Positions 1 to 10,571 of a DNA stretch of 26,966 nucleotides are shown in pieces. The notes below the pieces were generated by a model. The model saw only the letters and a list, made by a program, of their open reading frames with translations. It was not told the origin of the DNA and made no database searches. A program made the position numbers and the translations under genes. This DNA comes from Silene noctiflora (lineage: Eukaryota > Streptophyta > Magnoliopsida > Caryophyllales > Caryophyllaceae), in contig VHZZ01003051.1 in NCBI GenBank assembly GCA_009801015.1, positions 19,002 through 45,967 of the forward strand. Direction: 5' to 3'. How positions within the stretch are numbered: position 1 is the stretch's first letter; every line of letters begins with the position of its first letter.

Positions 1-760
1 TGAATCCGCGAGAATCCGACTGAATTTTGTCTTGCAAGATCGAAAGGTATTTGGTTTTGTCTATATTACACTATCATATAAACCTTGGGCTTGAGTTGCG
101 TTTTCTATTACCCGTGTCGATGAATTTGTTTTATTGGTACACTTATGTCATTACTTTGTTATAGAAATGGATATCTTGGGATTTGTATGTGCATTTATAT
201 TAGCTCTGAGTTATTCATTTACCATTTGTATGTTTGTCTTATTGTACTTTGTGTGCTTTGCTTTGGGACAAGCAAAGAGATGGTTTAGGTAGTTTGATGA
301 GTCACTTTTATATACACTAATATGCCTCCACTTAATCGCTTTTTGTATGGATTTCGTGCTAGAATATGTCTTTTATATGTCATTTATGTTAGAATGTGTT
401 ACCGCCGTTATTTGGTGTTTAATGCAGGAAAGATGCATTTGAGGAACAAAAGAATAAAATACGGCACCATCGAATGTCATAAAGGAATACACGAAGCATG
501 GCACAAAAATCTAGAGGGAGAGAAGAGAATAGAAGAGAAGACGAAGAAGTGACAAAAAGAGGAACTTCACATTACTAGTGCCTACTTTGAAAAGACATAA
601 CTCGCATACTACAAATAATAATCAAGTAATTCAATTGGGAGGTGAAATCTTATCCTTTTAGATTTCCAATGCCACCAAAAACGCTTGATTTGACCAAGTA
701 ACGAAGAAATGACGACCATTTGAAGTTCAGTGCGCGTTGCAGGAAGATGCTGAGACAAAG

Positions 761-885
761 AACTCGGTCGAGTTTATGACTACTCGATCGAGTTTCCTAC
801 ATGCAATTGAGNAATTTGCAAATGTCGAGAGTTNNGGATGCCGAGAAGTGNATACTCGATCGAGTTTCCNNNNACTCGATCGAGT
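761..885. repeat. Cluster of ACTCGATCGAGT palindromes
   Basis: The perfect 12-bp palindrome ACTCGATCGAGT occurs at 782-793, 854-865 and 874-885, with a one-base variant (ACTCGGTCGAGT) near 761. Each is followed by TT. The cluster lies 55-180 bp upstream of the TATA box at 941, the place where U3 enhancer repeats of an LTR would be. Several undetermined bases (N) fall among the repeats. Confidence 0.8.
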
Positions 886-940
886 TTCTACCAAGAGTCC
901 AACTTCTACGAGGACTTTCCTTAATAGATTTGTTTCATGC

Positions 941-948
941 TATAAATA
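941..948 (+). promoter_or_regulatory. TATA box of the plus-oriented LTR
   Basis: TATAAATA sits in AT-poor surroundings downstream of the palindrome cluster and about 830 bp before the inferred LTR end. It is a good match to the plant TATA consensus; transcription start is not determined. Confidence 0.5.
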
Positions 949-1778
949 CTAAACTCGACGCCTATGTTTTATTATGCTTTATTTACCCTAGAAACTCTCT
1001 AAAATTCATTAGAATAGTTTAGTTTAGTTTTCATTAGGTTTGTTCTCCAGATCTACGCCTTTACATTACGGTATTTTGTTAATCTTTCCTCAATTATTAA
1101 TTATTCAAGTTTCATATTAATAATTGCTTTGTTCATTGTTTTTATGCTTTTATGATGCCTTCTACCATTGTTATTGTTGTTAGTTTAATCAATATGAGTA
1201 GCTAATTTTATAATATGGGGTGAATGGGGATCTAGGTTGTTAGAAGAGGGATTAATTAATGAGTTAATGGTTAAATTGCTTTTATGTTGTTGTTTAATTG
1301 TTGTCTTAAATCTAATTGATTAGTCACTGGCCAAGATTAATTAATTAGTCTTGCAAACTAGGATTTTCACCGACCGGTTTAAGACTAGTATAGACTACGA
1401 TAATTAAATAGAACTAGTTTAATGATAGCGGCCGCATGTTAAATTAGATCTAAAAGACATATTAGAATCAACCGATCATATGGACTTAAACAACATATTT
1501 GCTCTGTTAATTAGTTAAATCACACCCCGGATAACTGACCTAGTGAACTTGATCCCTAGACTCTTTTATATTATTGATTTCATCCTTTATTTTATTACAA
1601 TTAGTTTAGTTAATCAAATCAACCTCTTCAAGAAACTGTTACCCTTAAGACAGACTTAGACTTAGCAAATAGATTATCACCGCCTCCTCGTGGATTCGAC
1701 CCTGACTTATCACTAGCTATTTTGTTAGTATAATATAGGTTTAATTTTATTAAGGTGATACGGCTAAATCCTTGTCAT

Positions 1779-3143
1779 ATATCCTGCAAATCCAAACTCA
1801 ATTCGGTTTCTGCATTTGATAATGTATCCTCTCCTCCTCCTATAAAAGGAATTTTCCTTTATTCTGAAATACCATCATCGTCGATTTAAGGTGCCAAGTC
1901 CCCCACGTTGAAAGTCGCGTGAACTCCGTAATCGCCTGGTAGCTCAATCTTATAAGCGTTATCATTGACCCGGCTGATTAATTTATAAGGACCCTCTGCT
2001 CTCGGCATCAATTTATTTTTCCTTTTACTCGGGAATCGCTCACTTCGCAAGTACAGCCAAACCAAATCCCCATGCGCATAAACTCGTGGTTTGCGGTGTT
2101 TGGTCGCACGCCTATTATATGCCTCATTATCCTTCTCGATTTTAGCCTTCACCTATTCATGTAATATGTTCATTGACTCCAATTTAGCAGTAGCATCATC
2201 ATGCACCAATTCATCCCTTGGCATCAGAAGTAACTCAATTGGTAAATACGGATTCACACCATAAACCACCTTGAATGAAGAGTGACCAGTAGCAAAGGTA
2301 GGAGACCTATTATTAGTAAATTCGGCATGAGCTAACTTTAAATCCTAGTCCTTTTGTGTCTTACTCACCAAACGCCGAAGAATTATGCCTAAAATACGAT
2401 TCGTTACTTCGGTCTGACCGTCCGTTTGAGGATGGTGTAACGTGCTAAATAAAAATTTAGTACCAACCTTCCTCCAAAGTGTATTCCATAAATAACTCAA
2501 AAATTTGACATCGTGATCAGACACAATCATCCTTAGGATACCGTGTAGTCTAACGATCTCACAATAATACAAATCAGCTATATTGCTAGCATCATCGGTT
2601 TTATGGCAAGCTAAGAAATGTGCCATTTCAGAAAACCGATCCACAACCACCATTATTGCATCCTTGCCTCGTTGTGTGCACGACAACACAATAATAAAAT
2701 CCATTGACACGTCTTTCCATAGCCGTGAAGGAACTGGTAACGGAGTGTATTCTCCTAGCTTCAACATAGTCTTAGGAAGTTTGCACATAACACAGTGAAC
2801 AACAATAGCTTGAACAATCTCCCTGCATTCACGGCCACCTGAAATGTTCTCGTAAAATGCCAAGCGTCTTTTGCACCCCAAAATGACTGGCCATGCCCCC
2901 ACCATGTGCCTCACGAACCAGCAGCTCCCGAATGGGATGTTTAGGCACACATAATTTATACCCTTTAAAAAGAAACCCATCTTGTATCATATAATCTTGA
3001 ACCACACCCGACTGACAGTCTGCATAAACTCCCCCAAAATCAACATCCTCCTGATAATAATCCTTCAATGTCTCAAAACCCAGCAGTGGAACTTCAAGTG
3101 TCGCAAGAAACAAATGGCACCGTGATAGTGCATCTGCCACCAT
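1779..3143 (-). pseudogene. Integrase domain of the Gypsy polyprotein (broken)
   Basis: The N-terminal zinc-binding part is visible around 2829-2960, with HFGVQKT and the CVMCKLPKT cysteine pair near 2790. The core follows with its DDE residues in SMDFI, IVSDHDVKF and DGQTEVTNR (2345-2720). A GPY/F module is at 1886-2050 (RAEGPYKLISRV, then HATFNVGDLAP). The frame changes between these blocks. After the stop at 1886 the same frame continues with an acidic tail (GGGEDTLSNAETELS) to about 1779, interrupted by two stops. It is non-functional as it stands. Confidence 0.92.
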
Positions 3144-4480
3144 GTTACACTTACCCTCCTTATATTTTGAAGAAAATTGGAATGATTGAAGAAATTCGAC
3201 ACATTTGGCATGACATGGTTCAATTTCTGCTGACCGTGGATATATTTTAGAGCTTCATGATCAGAAATCATAATGTAATGCGAAATGGCTAGGACGAAGG
3301 TAATGGCTCCAATGATCAAGAGCTCTAACGATCGCATAAAACTCCTTATCGTACGTCGAATAATTACACCTTACACCGCTTAATTTTTCCGAAAAATAAG
3401 CTATCGGTCGTTTAGATTGTAATAACACAGCCCCAATTCCAACCCCACTAGCATCACATTCTACCTCAAAAGGCCGAGAAAAATCGAGTAAAGCAAGCAC
3501 AGGTGCCTCACACAATTTTATCTTAATTATTTCAAAAGCCTTGTCAACCTCTTTAACCCAATTAAAAACTCCTTTTTTTAGACACTCTGTAACAGGACAC
3601 ATAATGGTACTAAAATCTCGAATAAAACGTCTATAAAAAGAAGCTAAGCCATGAAAAAAACAAACCTTTGAGACGGTACTCGACCTAGGCCAAGAATGAA
3701 TGGCCTCCACCTTGGAATGATCCACGAAAACACCTCTATCAGACATGACATAATCCAAAAATAAGACTTCTTCCACCAAAAAATGCACACTTTCGACTTT
3801 ACCATATAATAACTGCTTTCTTAATGTCTTGAATACTTGCCTAAGATGGGCCAAGTGCTCGTCAACACTCTTACTGTACACCAAAATATCATCCAAATAA
3901 CCGACTACAAATTGCCCCAGAAATGGCTTCAAAACCTCGTTCATCAATCGCATAAAAGTACTAGGGGCATTAGTTATTCCGAAAGGCATGACCAACCATT
4001 CGTATAACCCATGTTTTCTCTTGAATGTGGTCTTCCACTCGTCCCCCTCTCACATTCATATTTGATGATATCCGCTCCTAAGATCGATTTTAGAAAAGAC
4101 AACCGACCTGTGTAACTCATCAAGCATATCGTCTAGACGCGGAACTGGAAACCGATATTTTATAGTAATATTATTAACTGCACGGTTGTCTATACACATC
4201 CTCTAAGATCCGTCTTTATTTGGAACTAACAAAGTCGGAACTGCATAAGGACTCAAGCTTTCTCGTACATAACCGCGACCCATTAATCCATCAATCTGCC
4301 TCTGCATTTATTTTGTTTCTTCTGGGTTGTTGCGGTAAGCAACCCTATTTGATAGCGGTGCACCTGGGACTAAATCGATTTGGTGCTCTATTCCTCGTAA
4401 TGGAGGTAACCCTGGTGGCAAATCATCTGGAAAAACAACTACAAATTCGTACAGCAACATATCAAAATGTCCATCCTTAA
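3065..4480 (-). pseudogene. Reverse transcriptase and RNase H domains of the Gypsy polyprotein (broken)
   Basis: The start of RT is seen at about 4310-4440 (FPDDLPPGLPPLRG, then HQIDLVPGA), followed after a stop by the finger and palm motifs near 4080-4220 ([12 protein letters not shown]). The catalytic [12 protein letters not shown] is at about 3890. RNase H follows at 3261-3500 with [22 protein letters not shown] and [14 protein letters not shown]. Its last motif, [15 protein letters not shown], is displaced into another frame at about 3250. Several in-frame stops and at least one frameshift break the region, although the catalytic residues themselves survive. Confidence 0.93.
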
Positions 4481-4675
4481 GTTCCCGATGGACTAGTGAA
4501 AAATCTTTTGCAATTAATAAATATAATAGCACACCTTTGTTTAATTGTTGCTCCACCTCACGTCGACTAATGAATACGACTAAGTTTGGTTTCTTAACCC
4601 GACTTGAATGCATGGTCTGAATAGCTTCTGGAGTCATAGGCTTCAGAACAACTATCCGCTCATTTGTAGATAGCA

Positions 4676-4990
4676 CATACTCATTATTACTCTTGCCCTT
4701 ATAAACTATATTCCTATCAAATTTCCAGGGACGACCTAATAGGATGTGTCATGAATCCATCGGGATAACATCGCATAACACTTCGTCTTGGTAAGGCCCC
4801 ATAGAAAATCCAACCTGAACCTGCTTTGTAACCTTCACCTTGTTGCCGTCATCGAGCCAGTGTAAATTGTACGGTCTGGGATGGGCTGTAGTAACCCAAG
4901 ACAACTTATCCACCATCTCGGAAGAAGCAACATTAGTATAACTTCCGTCGTCAATAATTACACTGCACCATTTATTACCAACCTAACACT
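4676..4990 (-). pseudogene. Aspartic protease region of the Gypsy polyprotein (broken)
   Basis: The minus-strand frame shows IIDDGSYTNVAS near 4950, the position and surroundings of the plant Gypsy protease active site. It is followed by HPRPYNLHWLDDGNKVKV, GPYQDEVLCDVIPMD and HILLGRPWKFDRN. One in-frame stop replaces a residue before HILLGRP. The continuing frame leads into the RT linker at 4308-4676 (VVLKPMTPEAIQ). It is identified by motif order and neighbours. Confidence 0.8.
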
Positions 4991-5118
4991 TGGTATAAAA
5001 AATGTGATCTCTTACCAAGTTCTGGTAATGCCTTCAAATTACGGCGTAATACTAAAGCGGTATCATAAATAGGAGCATCATATGATACAAACTCCTCCTC
5101 TTACTCAATTTCTCCATC

Positions 5119-6055
5119 TCATGTGACGAACAACCCATCCTCTTCAATGACTACATCATACAACTCGTCCCTAATTGTCATGACTTCCCTCAAAGTTATG
5201 TTTCTTTTGTTGAGACATGAACTTTGGAAGTGACCAAATCTCTGGCATTTGAAGCAACGAATTTTAGATAAATTCTGCTCCTTAGCTTCAATTCCTCGAC
5301 TACTCTCAGCTTGGGCATTGGTAATTGGTATAGATTTTGAGAGTGTGCTCGAACTTGCTACAGACGTTTTAAGCGTCTCAAATTTAGACCAAGTAGTTGT
5401 TTTTGCAAAGTTTCTAGCCGACGATCGACTCACCCTTTGCTCCCTTCTATTTTCACACAAAAATTACAAAACATATCAAACGATGCATAAGAAAGAAAAT
5501 CTATTGCACTAGCTATGTTACGGTTCAGCCCTCTAAAAACGCTCGCCATCTTCTGTTCTTCGGGTTCCTCTATGCCACTCATTAAATTTAGTCACTCAAA
5601 TTCTACAATATATTCGGCCACGCTCCTGATTCCCTGCAGCAACTTCGCAACTTTTCGATATAAATCCAATTTATGTGTTTTAGGCACATAACACTTCCTC
5701 AGTTTACGTTTGAGAGTTTCCCAAGACACAATCTTTTCCTTGCCCTCTCGTGCACGCTCAGCTTTCAGGTTCTCATACCATAACGAAGCACCTTTATTCA
5801 ACTTCAAGACGACATATTTACAACGCTTTCATCAGACATCTCCTTAATTTCGAACGTTCGTTCGATCTTTCGTTCCCACTCCAGGTAATCCTCTGGTTCC
5901 GCACCTCCTTCAAACTCGCCCAACTACGTAATTTTAAACTCGTCCACTGGCCGTGGTGGATCTCCACGCCTTGGTTGCCAACGCGGATTAATCTCATTAA
6001 TAGTTTCCAACGCCCTACGAAAGCTATTCTTAACCTCAGGATTGTTAAAATCCAT
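5119..6055 (-). pseudogene. gag of the Gypsy element (broken)
   Basis: A plausible gag start codon lies at 6055 on the minus strand (MDFNNPEVKNSF). The retrotransposon-gag domain follows, with DYLEWERKIERTFE near 5880 and then, after a frameshift near 5810, GASLWYENLKAERAREGKEK and KLDLYRKVAKLLQG to 5592. A CCHC zinc knuckle is at about 5230-5270: CFKCQRFGHFQSSC fits C-x2-C-x4-H-x4-C. Stops and frameshifts split the gene into at least three pieces. Confidence 0.88.
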
Positions 6056-6199
6056 ATCTACGCGAGCGGAAGTAAACCGGTTTCAACAATAAAAATGGAT
6101 GCGAGACAAATTGTCACGCACCAAACAACAACAATAATAACAAACACTAACGAACAATAACGATATTTGAAACGAATTCCGCTGAGAATTCGGTTCAAT

Positions 6200-6475
6200 G
6201 GTGCCCAATACTAAAGACATATTTAGTATTGAACGAAGACATGAAGTACGTTCTCAAGCCGGAGGATTTGATCAAAAACTTTGATCGATTTCTGAAATTC
6301 TTATTAATAATTCAATGCCAAAAATCCAACGTACAACCTCCTATTTATAATAAAGTTAAGATATAATTTGACGGAAGTAGGACAATTAGTTTGATTAGCT
6401 ATAAACTCCTAAAGGCATAATAATTGCCCTTTATTTATCCTAATAATTAAAGATAATAATTATAACTACCACAGC
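6200..6475 (-). mobile_element. LTR/leader of the Gypsy element
   Basis: This non-coding block lies between gag and a second polyprotein tail. On the minus strand it contains TATAAATA (6342-6349), a G-run like a polypurine tract just before it (6494-6500), and possible TG start near 6470. Near its downstream end is a hairpin, AATACTAAA-6 nt-TTTAGTATT, at 6207-6230. A tRNA primer site could not be named, so both exact ends are uncertain. Confidence 0.55.
6342..6349 (-). promoter_or_regulatory. TATA box of the Gypsy LTR
   Basis: TATAAATA on the minus strand, followed by AGGAGG and an AT-rich leader, about 290 nt upstream of the gag start. It has the right orientation to drive the minus-strand element. 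Confidence 0.5.
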
Positions 6476-6476
6476 T

Positions 6477-6660
6477 AGTAATCGAACCTGAGTCCCCCCA
6501 ATCTGTCCTTCCACGAACAGAACTCCAACACCACCCTTGTACCCACTTATTATTGACCCGAGAATCGACCCGTATCCTGGTCCCTTAAACTCGTACCAGG
6601 TATATCCTGAAAGTCGGAACTCAATTCGGTTTCTGCATTTGATAATGTATCATCACCAGC
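6477..6660 (-). pseudogene. Second copy of the Gypsy polyprotein tail, beyond the LTR
   Basis: Positions 6600-6660 repeat 1778-1838 in the same orientation, differing at only a few positions. The minus-strand frame reads DTLSNAETELS as in the first copy, then runs on about 30 codons to a double stop. The LTR follows. This is the 3' end of another copy of the same element and shows what the first copy lost when the plus-oriented element inserted. To the right of 6660 homology is not recognised, so this copy is truncated or its continuation has diverged. Confidence 0.7.
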
Positions 6661-7047
6661 CACCAAAGCTCTACACGTACTTGCTGCAACAGGGACAGGT
6701 GTGGTACGAGTGTTTACTTTTATCCGTCCCCGCTAACATATCCTTTATTATTACTAAGAGAATAAAAACTTTCTTATTTTTCCTTCTAAAAGGCATATGG
6801 CTAAATAAGGTAATAAGTAAAACTTTCTTTCATTGCATTATTATCTTTTCAATGAATATATTATTATAACTAAATTCTAATCTTTTAAATAAATTCATAA
6901 TTATGATTTTTTTCATTAAAATAAAATAAATTTGGTATTAAATTATAAAATATAAGTTGCTAAATTTTTCAGTAATGCAATAATTATTACTTTAGAGAAT
7001 AATTTGACACATATTTACTATTAGTTCATGACAAAAAAAATCATTAA
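6661..7047. other. AT-rich spacer
   Basis: I see no gene here. 6661-6760 may still be diverged retroelement sequence. The remainder is AT-rich with short poly-A and poly-T runs. Confidence 0.6.
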
Positions 7048-7323
7048 GGGTGTGTTTAGATAGCAAAAGTGGAGGGAAAAGGAGGGGAGGGGGAAGGAGA
7101 GAAGGGAAGGGGAGAGGGAAAGGAGTGTGGGTGTTTGGATACAATTTCTCTCCAAATCTTACCTATTGTGAAGAGATTTTGATTAGGCTTGGAGGAGGGA
7201 AGTTGTATCCCTCGAAATCCCTCCCACTCCATTTCTTTCTACTCTCATTTGCTATCCAAACAAATAAACCCCTACTCTCCCTCCCTATCTTTTCCCTCCA
7301 AATCAATCTATCCAAACACACCC
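7048..7323. mobile_element. Tourist-like (PIF/Harbinger-type) MITE
   Basis: The 276-bp element begins GGGTGTGTTTAGATAG and ends with the inverted CTATCCAAACACACCC. It is flanked by the 3-bp direct repeat TAA (7045-7047 and 7324-7326), the usual target duplication of this superfamily. The left arm is purine-rich (GGAGGG repeats) and the right arm is its pyrimidine-rich complement. The open frame across it is a by-product of the composition. Confidence 0.82.
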
Positions 7324-7383
7324 TAAAAAATCACAACTTAACTTAATTATGTTTGATGAGTTTTTCATTTCAATTTTTTTTTT

Positions 7384-7932
7384 GGGATATTCTATGGTAT
7401 ACCCCCGAGTTTTTCGATTTTCTATGTTATACCCCTACATTTTTGAAATTCTACGGTATACCCCTAAACTTTATACATTAGTCTATACAATGATCTTATT
7501 CATTGTCTTTGCTAGCTTAATTTCTTAATTGATCTATTAAGTCGTCTATTTATCATTCCAATTACTCGACAACCTACACATTAGTTATTAGTTTGCCAAA
7601 TAACCATTAACCCACTAAATAGTATACAAATTTAACTCAAATTCATCAAATCGCCATTATCATTTCATGCTTCATAATAGAAGTTTTTAATAGTAGTTTG
7701 TGCTTATTAAAAGTGATTTGTGGTGCTTCTCGTATAAAATGGTGATACAACATTAATAAGTGAATATAAAGGTTAAATTACGGTTGTTTTATAATGATAA
7801 AGTTAATGGAGATTTGAAGGAGGTCATGATGGAGAATAAGTAAGAAGTTTAGGGGTACACTATAGAATTTCAAAAATGTAGGGGTATAACATAGAAAACC
7901 GAAAAATACAGGGGTACACCGTAGAATATCCC
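7384..7932. mobile_element. Long-TIR MITE (MULE-like) with T9 flanks
   Basis: A 549-bp non-coding element. It begins GGGATATTCTATGG and ends with the inverted counterpart GAATATCCC. The terminal inverted repeats are about 90 bp and highly similar. Each arm contains three TATACCCC-type units about 30 bp apart. A run of at least nine T flanks each end, compatible with the 9-bp target duplication of Mutator-like elements but not proof of it because the run is homopolymeric. Confidence 0.8.
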
Positions 7933-9107
7933 TTTTTTTTTGTTTCATATCAAAAACAATGCATTGAAAATTAAATATTAATGAGGTGCAAATTTAAAAA
8001 GTTTAAAAACTACACTACAAAAATAAACACTCTATACACTGCACGGGATTTGTAGTAGTTGTTAAATAAGACCATTATGTATAACAACTTGGGTTAAACC
8101 TTCCTGTTTTTTCCTTTTCCATACGGAAATAAAGAAATCTACTAAATAACTATAAACTAAAGTGTAAAATTGCAGAAAATGGCACCCGTAATTTTATTAT
8201 AAAGCATATCTTTCATTTGATATATTAGATTATTCAGACAAATTGGGTCATTATTTCATACTTTTATTGTCTTAGTTAAAGAAGAAAAATTGAGAAATTT
8301 AATATAATTAAAGTTGTAAAACGAAATATGGGAGCACGAAATATGTTAGACTATATTTCTAAACAACTTTATAAGTGCAAAGTGAGAATATGCTTATATT
8401 TAAAGTATCCTTGTAATTTAAAAATCACCAAGTGTTTTTCCTTTTCTACCATTTTATTCGTAAAGAGCTGTCTATTGGTTATTTGGTTGTCTTATCAATT
8501 GGAATGCTTGATAAGTAAGATATTTTGAACTCGTAATACATTATATGTAAATTGGCAACGGTGCACTAATAGTCCCAACCTTGTTAATTTGTACTCTGTA
8601 GTCTTTTTAGGCTCAAGTTTTATATGATTTGATTATGTATTTTTAGTCATTGCTAAATTCATTCTTCTTTAGGAAATTCTTTTACCAATGTCAAGCCTTT
8701 TTATAAGATTAATAATTAATGACTGCTTAAATTGATTAAGTCAAAGTGAGCATCTATATTGGAGACGCTTCAATTTTCTTTTGTCGAAAGAATAGTTAAA
8801 ACGATACTTTAAATGTTGACGATTTAATTTAAATTTATAAATTGAGTGGATAAACACTACCTCAATTAAAATTATAATTGTTCAAATTTGAAATAAGTTT
8901 ACAAACCAAAAAATACACATGACGACGAAACCATAACGATACTAGACATTAACTCAATTTAACAAAATCCAAACTCGAAATAATCAGACAAAAACTATCT
9001 AACGCCACACTCGCAATTCATTTGTGACATGGTAGTTATAAAAGCTAACCAACATACCAACAATAACTATTGGCTTACTAATCCATCAAAGAAGAACAAG
9101 AACCAAG
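7933..9107. other. AT-rich intergenic stretch, nothing recognised
   Basis: No gene or clear repeat was recognised. The small open frame at 8328-8528 has no recognisable domain and the base composition of the surrounding spacer. Confidence 0.6.
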
Positions 9108-9445
9108 GCCCTGTTTGGCAAAATTAGCTGAAAAGGTAACTGAAACCTGAAAAGGTAGTTGAAACCTGAAAAGGTAGCTGAAACCTAAAAAGGTAACTGA
9201 AAAGGTAGTTGAAAATTAAGAACTAATAAGGTAGCTGATTTTTATTAAAACTGTTTGGAAACTAACTGAAAAGGTAACTGATATTTGGCCAAATTACATT
9301 ATTTCTCAAATGCTACTTGACGTAGCATTTTATTTCATTTACCTTTTTTTAACCAAATAAGGTAGTTGCCAAACAATCTAAAAAAACAAGGCACCTGAAA
9401 TTTTTGACAAAAAAACTACTTTTATCAAATAAGGTACCTGAAATA
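9108..9445. repeat. MITE-like block with 19-bp tandem repeats
   Basis: The block begins GGCCCTGTTTGGCAAA, a wording common at plant MITE ends. From 9128 the 19-bp unit CTGAAAAGGTAACTGAAAC is repeated with small changes at 9128, 9147 and 9166, and degenerates to about 9214. Inverted forms (AAGGTAGTTGCCAAACA) occur near 9360. The right end and a target duplication could not be fixed, so the class is not assigned. Confidence 0.6.
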
Positions 9446-9647
9446 TACCGTCCTAAATTGAGGAGTTTTTAATAACAAGGAATTTAATTAATTAAAAACA
9501 GTAAGACATGAGGTCTAAAATGGGGCCAAGCAGCCAGAAGAGAATACCAAACAGTAAACTTCTCTAATCTTCCACAACTTCTTCTGGACACTATCCTTCG
9601 AAGGTTAACTATCATACTTTAGTAAAAACAATAAATGCATAAATGGT

Positions 9648-9914
9648 ATAGTTCCTCCGTTCTATTGATTTCTATGCATTTACTTTTTAGGGACTCGTGG
9701 AATAAATTTTCGATATAACTTCTAATATATATAGCATAAAAGATAGTTATGTGAGATCTTATTTAAATTTTCTTGTCGACTACATTGTGAATATCAAATT
9801 TTTATAATTTTTATCAATATACTCGTATAACTAAAGTTATGAACAAAAGAAAACGGATATTGATAGACGTGCATAAAGTAAATGTATAGAATTCAATGGA
9901 ATGGATGAAATAAT
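9648..9914. mobile_element. Stowaway-like MITE
   Basis: The left end, TTCCTCCGTTCTATTG followed by TATGCATTTACTTT, is matched in inverted orientation at 9885-9914. TA lies at the margins. It is about 265 bp and non-coding. Its interior (ATGTGAGATCTTATTT, then GAATATCAA) recurs at 15200-15260 inside the WD-repeat gene, so both belong to one family. Confidence 0.75.
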
Positions 9915-10571
9915 ATTTAAGCCGTTTTAGGTTTAAAATGAATAATATTATCTTTAAGAGACTTAAGTGTCTTTCCTTTTCCTCTTCTTCATTTCATTCT
10001 ATTAATCATAATAATCAATCAACTATCAATGACAGTAATTAGTTATTCCCTATAAACAAATTAACTACTCCAATATAAAAATCCAAAAATATAAATAAAA
10101 AAACAGCACTACTTATCTTGAATTTATCCCATTTATTTAATTGCTCAACTTTTGGTTTTTTAGTAAACTTTGGAGAGAGAAAGGTGGAGCTCTCAAAGCT
10201 GTTAATCCCAAACAAGGTTTGAATCTCCCAAGGTGTGTTTTTGTTTTCTTTTGTTTCTTTAATTTTCTTCATTTTTTTATACATTTTAACTAATTTTAAA
10301 GATGTACCCATTTCATGATTTAGTGATTTCACTTGGAATTCATGATAAAGTTTAGATCTTTGACTATGTTTAATTTTATTTGAGATCTGTGTTTTTGGGT
10401 TGATCATGAAGTGATTTGTTAATTTTTCAATGTTTAATGTTGGAAAGTTTGATTATTTTCAGCTGAATTGTGTGAATTTTGATGAAAATGAGGGTGGCAT
10501 TTTGGGTTTTATGTTGATGATCGAAGAAATTAGGTTGATTGTAGTTCATTTGATAGAACTACAAGATAAAG
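9915..10571 (+). promoter_or_regulatory. Upstream region and probable 5' UTR of the WD-repeat gene
   Basis: No competing gene is seen. A pyrimidine-rich stretch lies at 9965-10000. From about 10190 the sequence becomes T/G-rich and free of repeats, typical of a plant leader. Whether the leader contains an intron cannot be told from the sequence. The minus-strand open frame at 10039-10407 has no recognisable domain. Confidence 0.4.

Larger units (their letters stand above)
1..1777 (+). mobile_element. LTR-like block of a plus-oriented retrotransposon, left part outside the window
   Basis: This stretch has no credible gene; all its open frames are short and unlike known proteins. It looks like a long terminal repeat: there are palindromic repeats at 761-885, a TATA box at 941-948, and it ends in CA at 1777. 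Immediately after that, the minus-strand Gypsy polyprotein tail begins. The junction is inferred by comparing 1778-1838 with the second copy of the tail at 6600-6660, where the homology starts exactly at 1778. Either the 3' LTR of a complete element or a solo LTR would explain this. The wording around 1690-1770 reminds me of long LTRs of plant Gypsy (Tat/Ogre-like) elements, which is a weak memory-based impression. No TG start could be fixed, so the left end is probably outside the window. Confidence 0.6.
1779..6055 (-). mobile_element. Degenerate Ty3/Gypsy retrotransposon internal region, reverse orientation
   Basis: Read on the minus strand, the order is gag, protease, reverse transcriptase, RNase H, integrase, which is the Ty3/Gypsy order (Copia has integrase before RT). 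Coding blocks are separated by stops and frameshifts, so no complete polyprotein exists. The integrase ends with a GPY/F-type module, and no chromodomain was recognised after it. The 3' LTR is not in the window because the plus-oriented LTR at 1-1777 interrupts the element at its 3' end. The clade was not assigned. Confidence 0.93.

Noticed and set aside
1429..1436. NotI site as a sign of cloning vector
   Set aside because: The flanks are continuous LTR-like sequence; an 8-bp match alone is not vector evidence.
1779..1890. Chromodomain after the integrase
   Set aside because: The tail after the GPY/F module is short and acidic and shows no aromatic-cage pattern.
7050..7346. 98-aa open frame rich in Gly and Arg
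   Set aside because: It is produced by the purine-rich arm of the Tourist-like MITE.
10039..10407. 122-aa minus-strand open frame upstream of the WD-repeat gene
   Set aside because: It is antisense to the probable leader, Lys/Asn-rich because of AT content, and has no recognisable domain.
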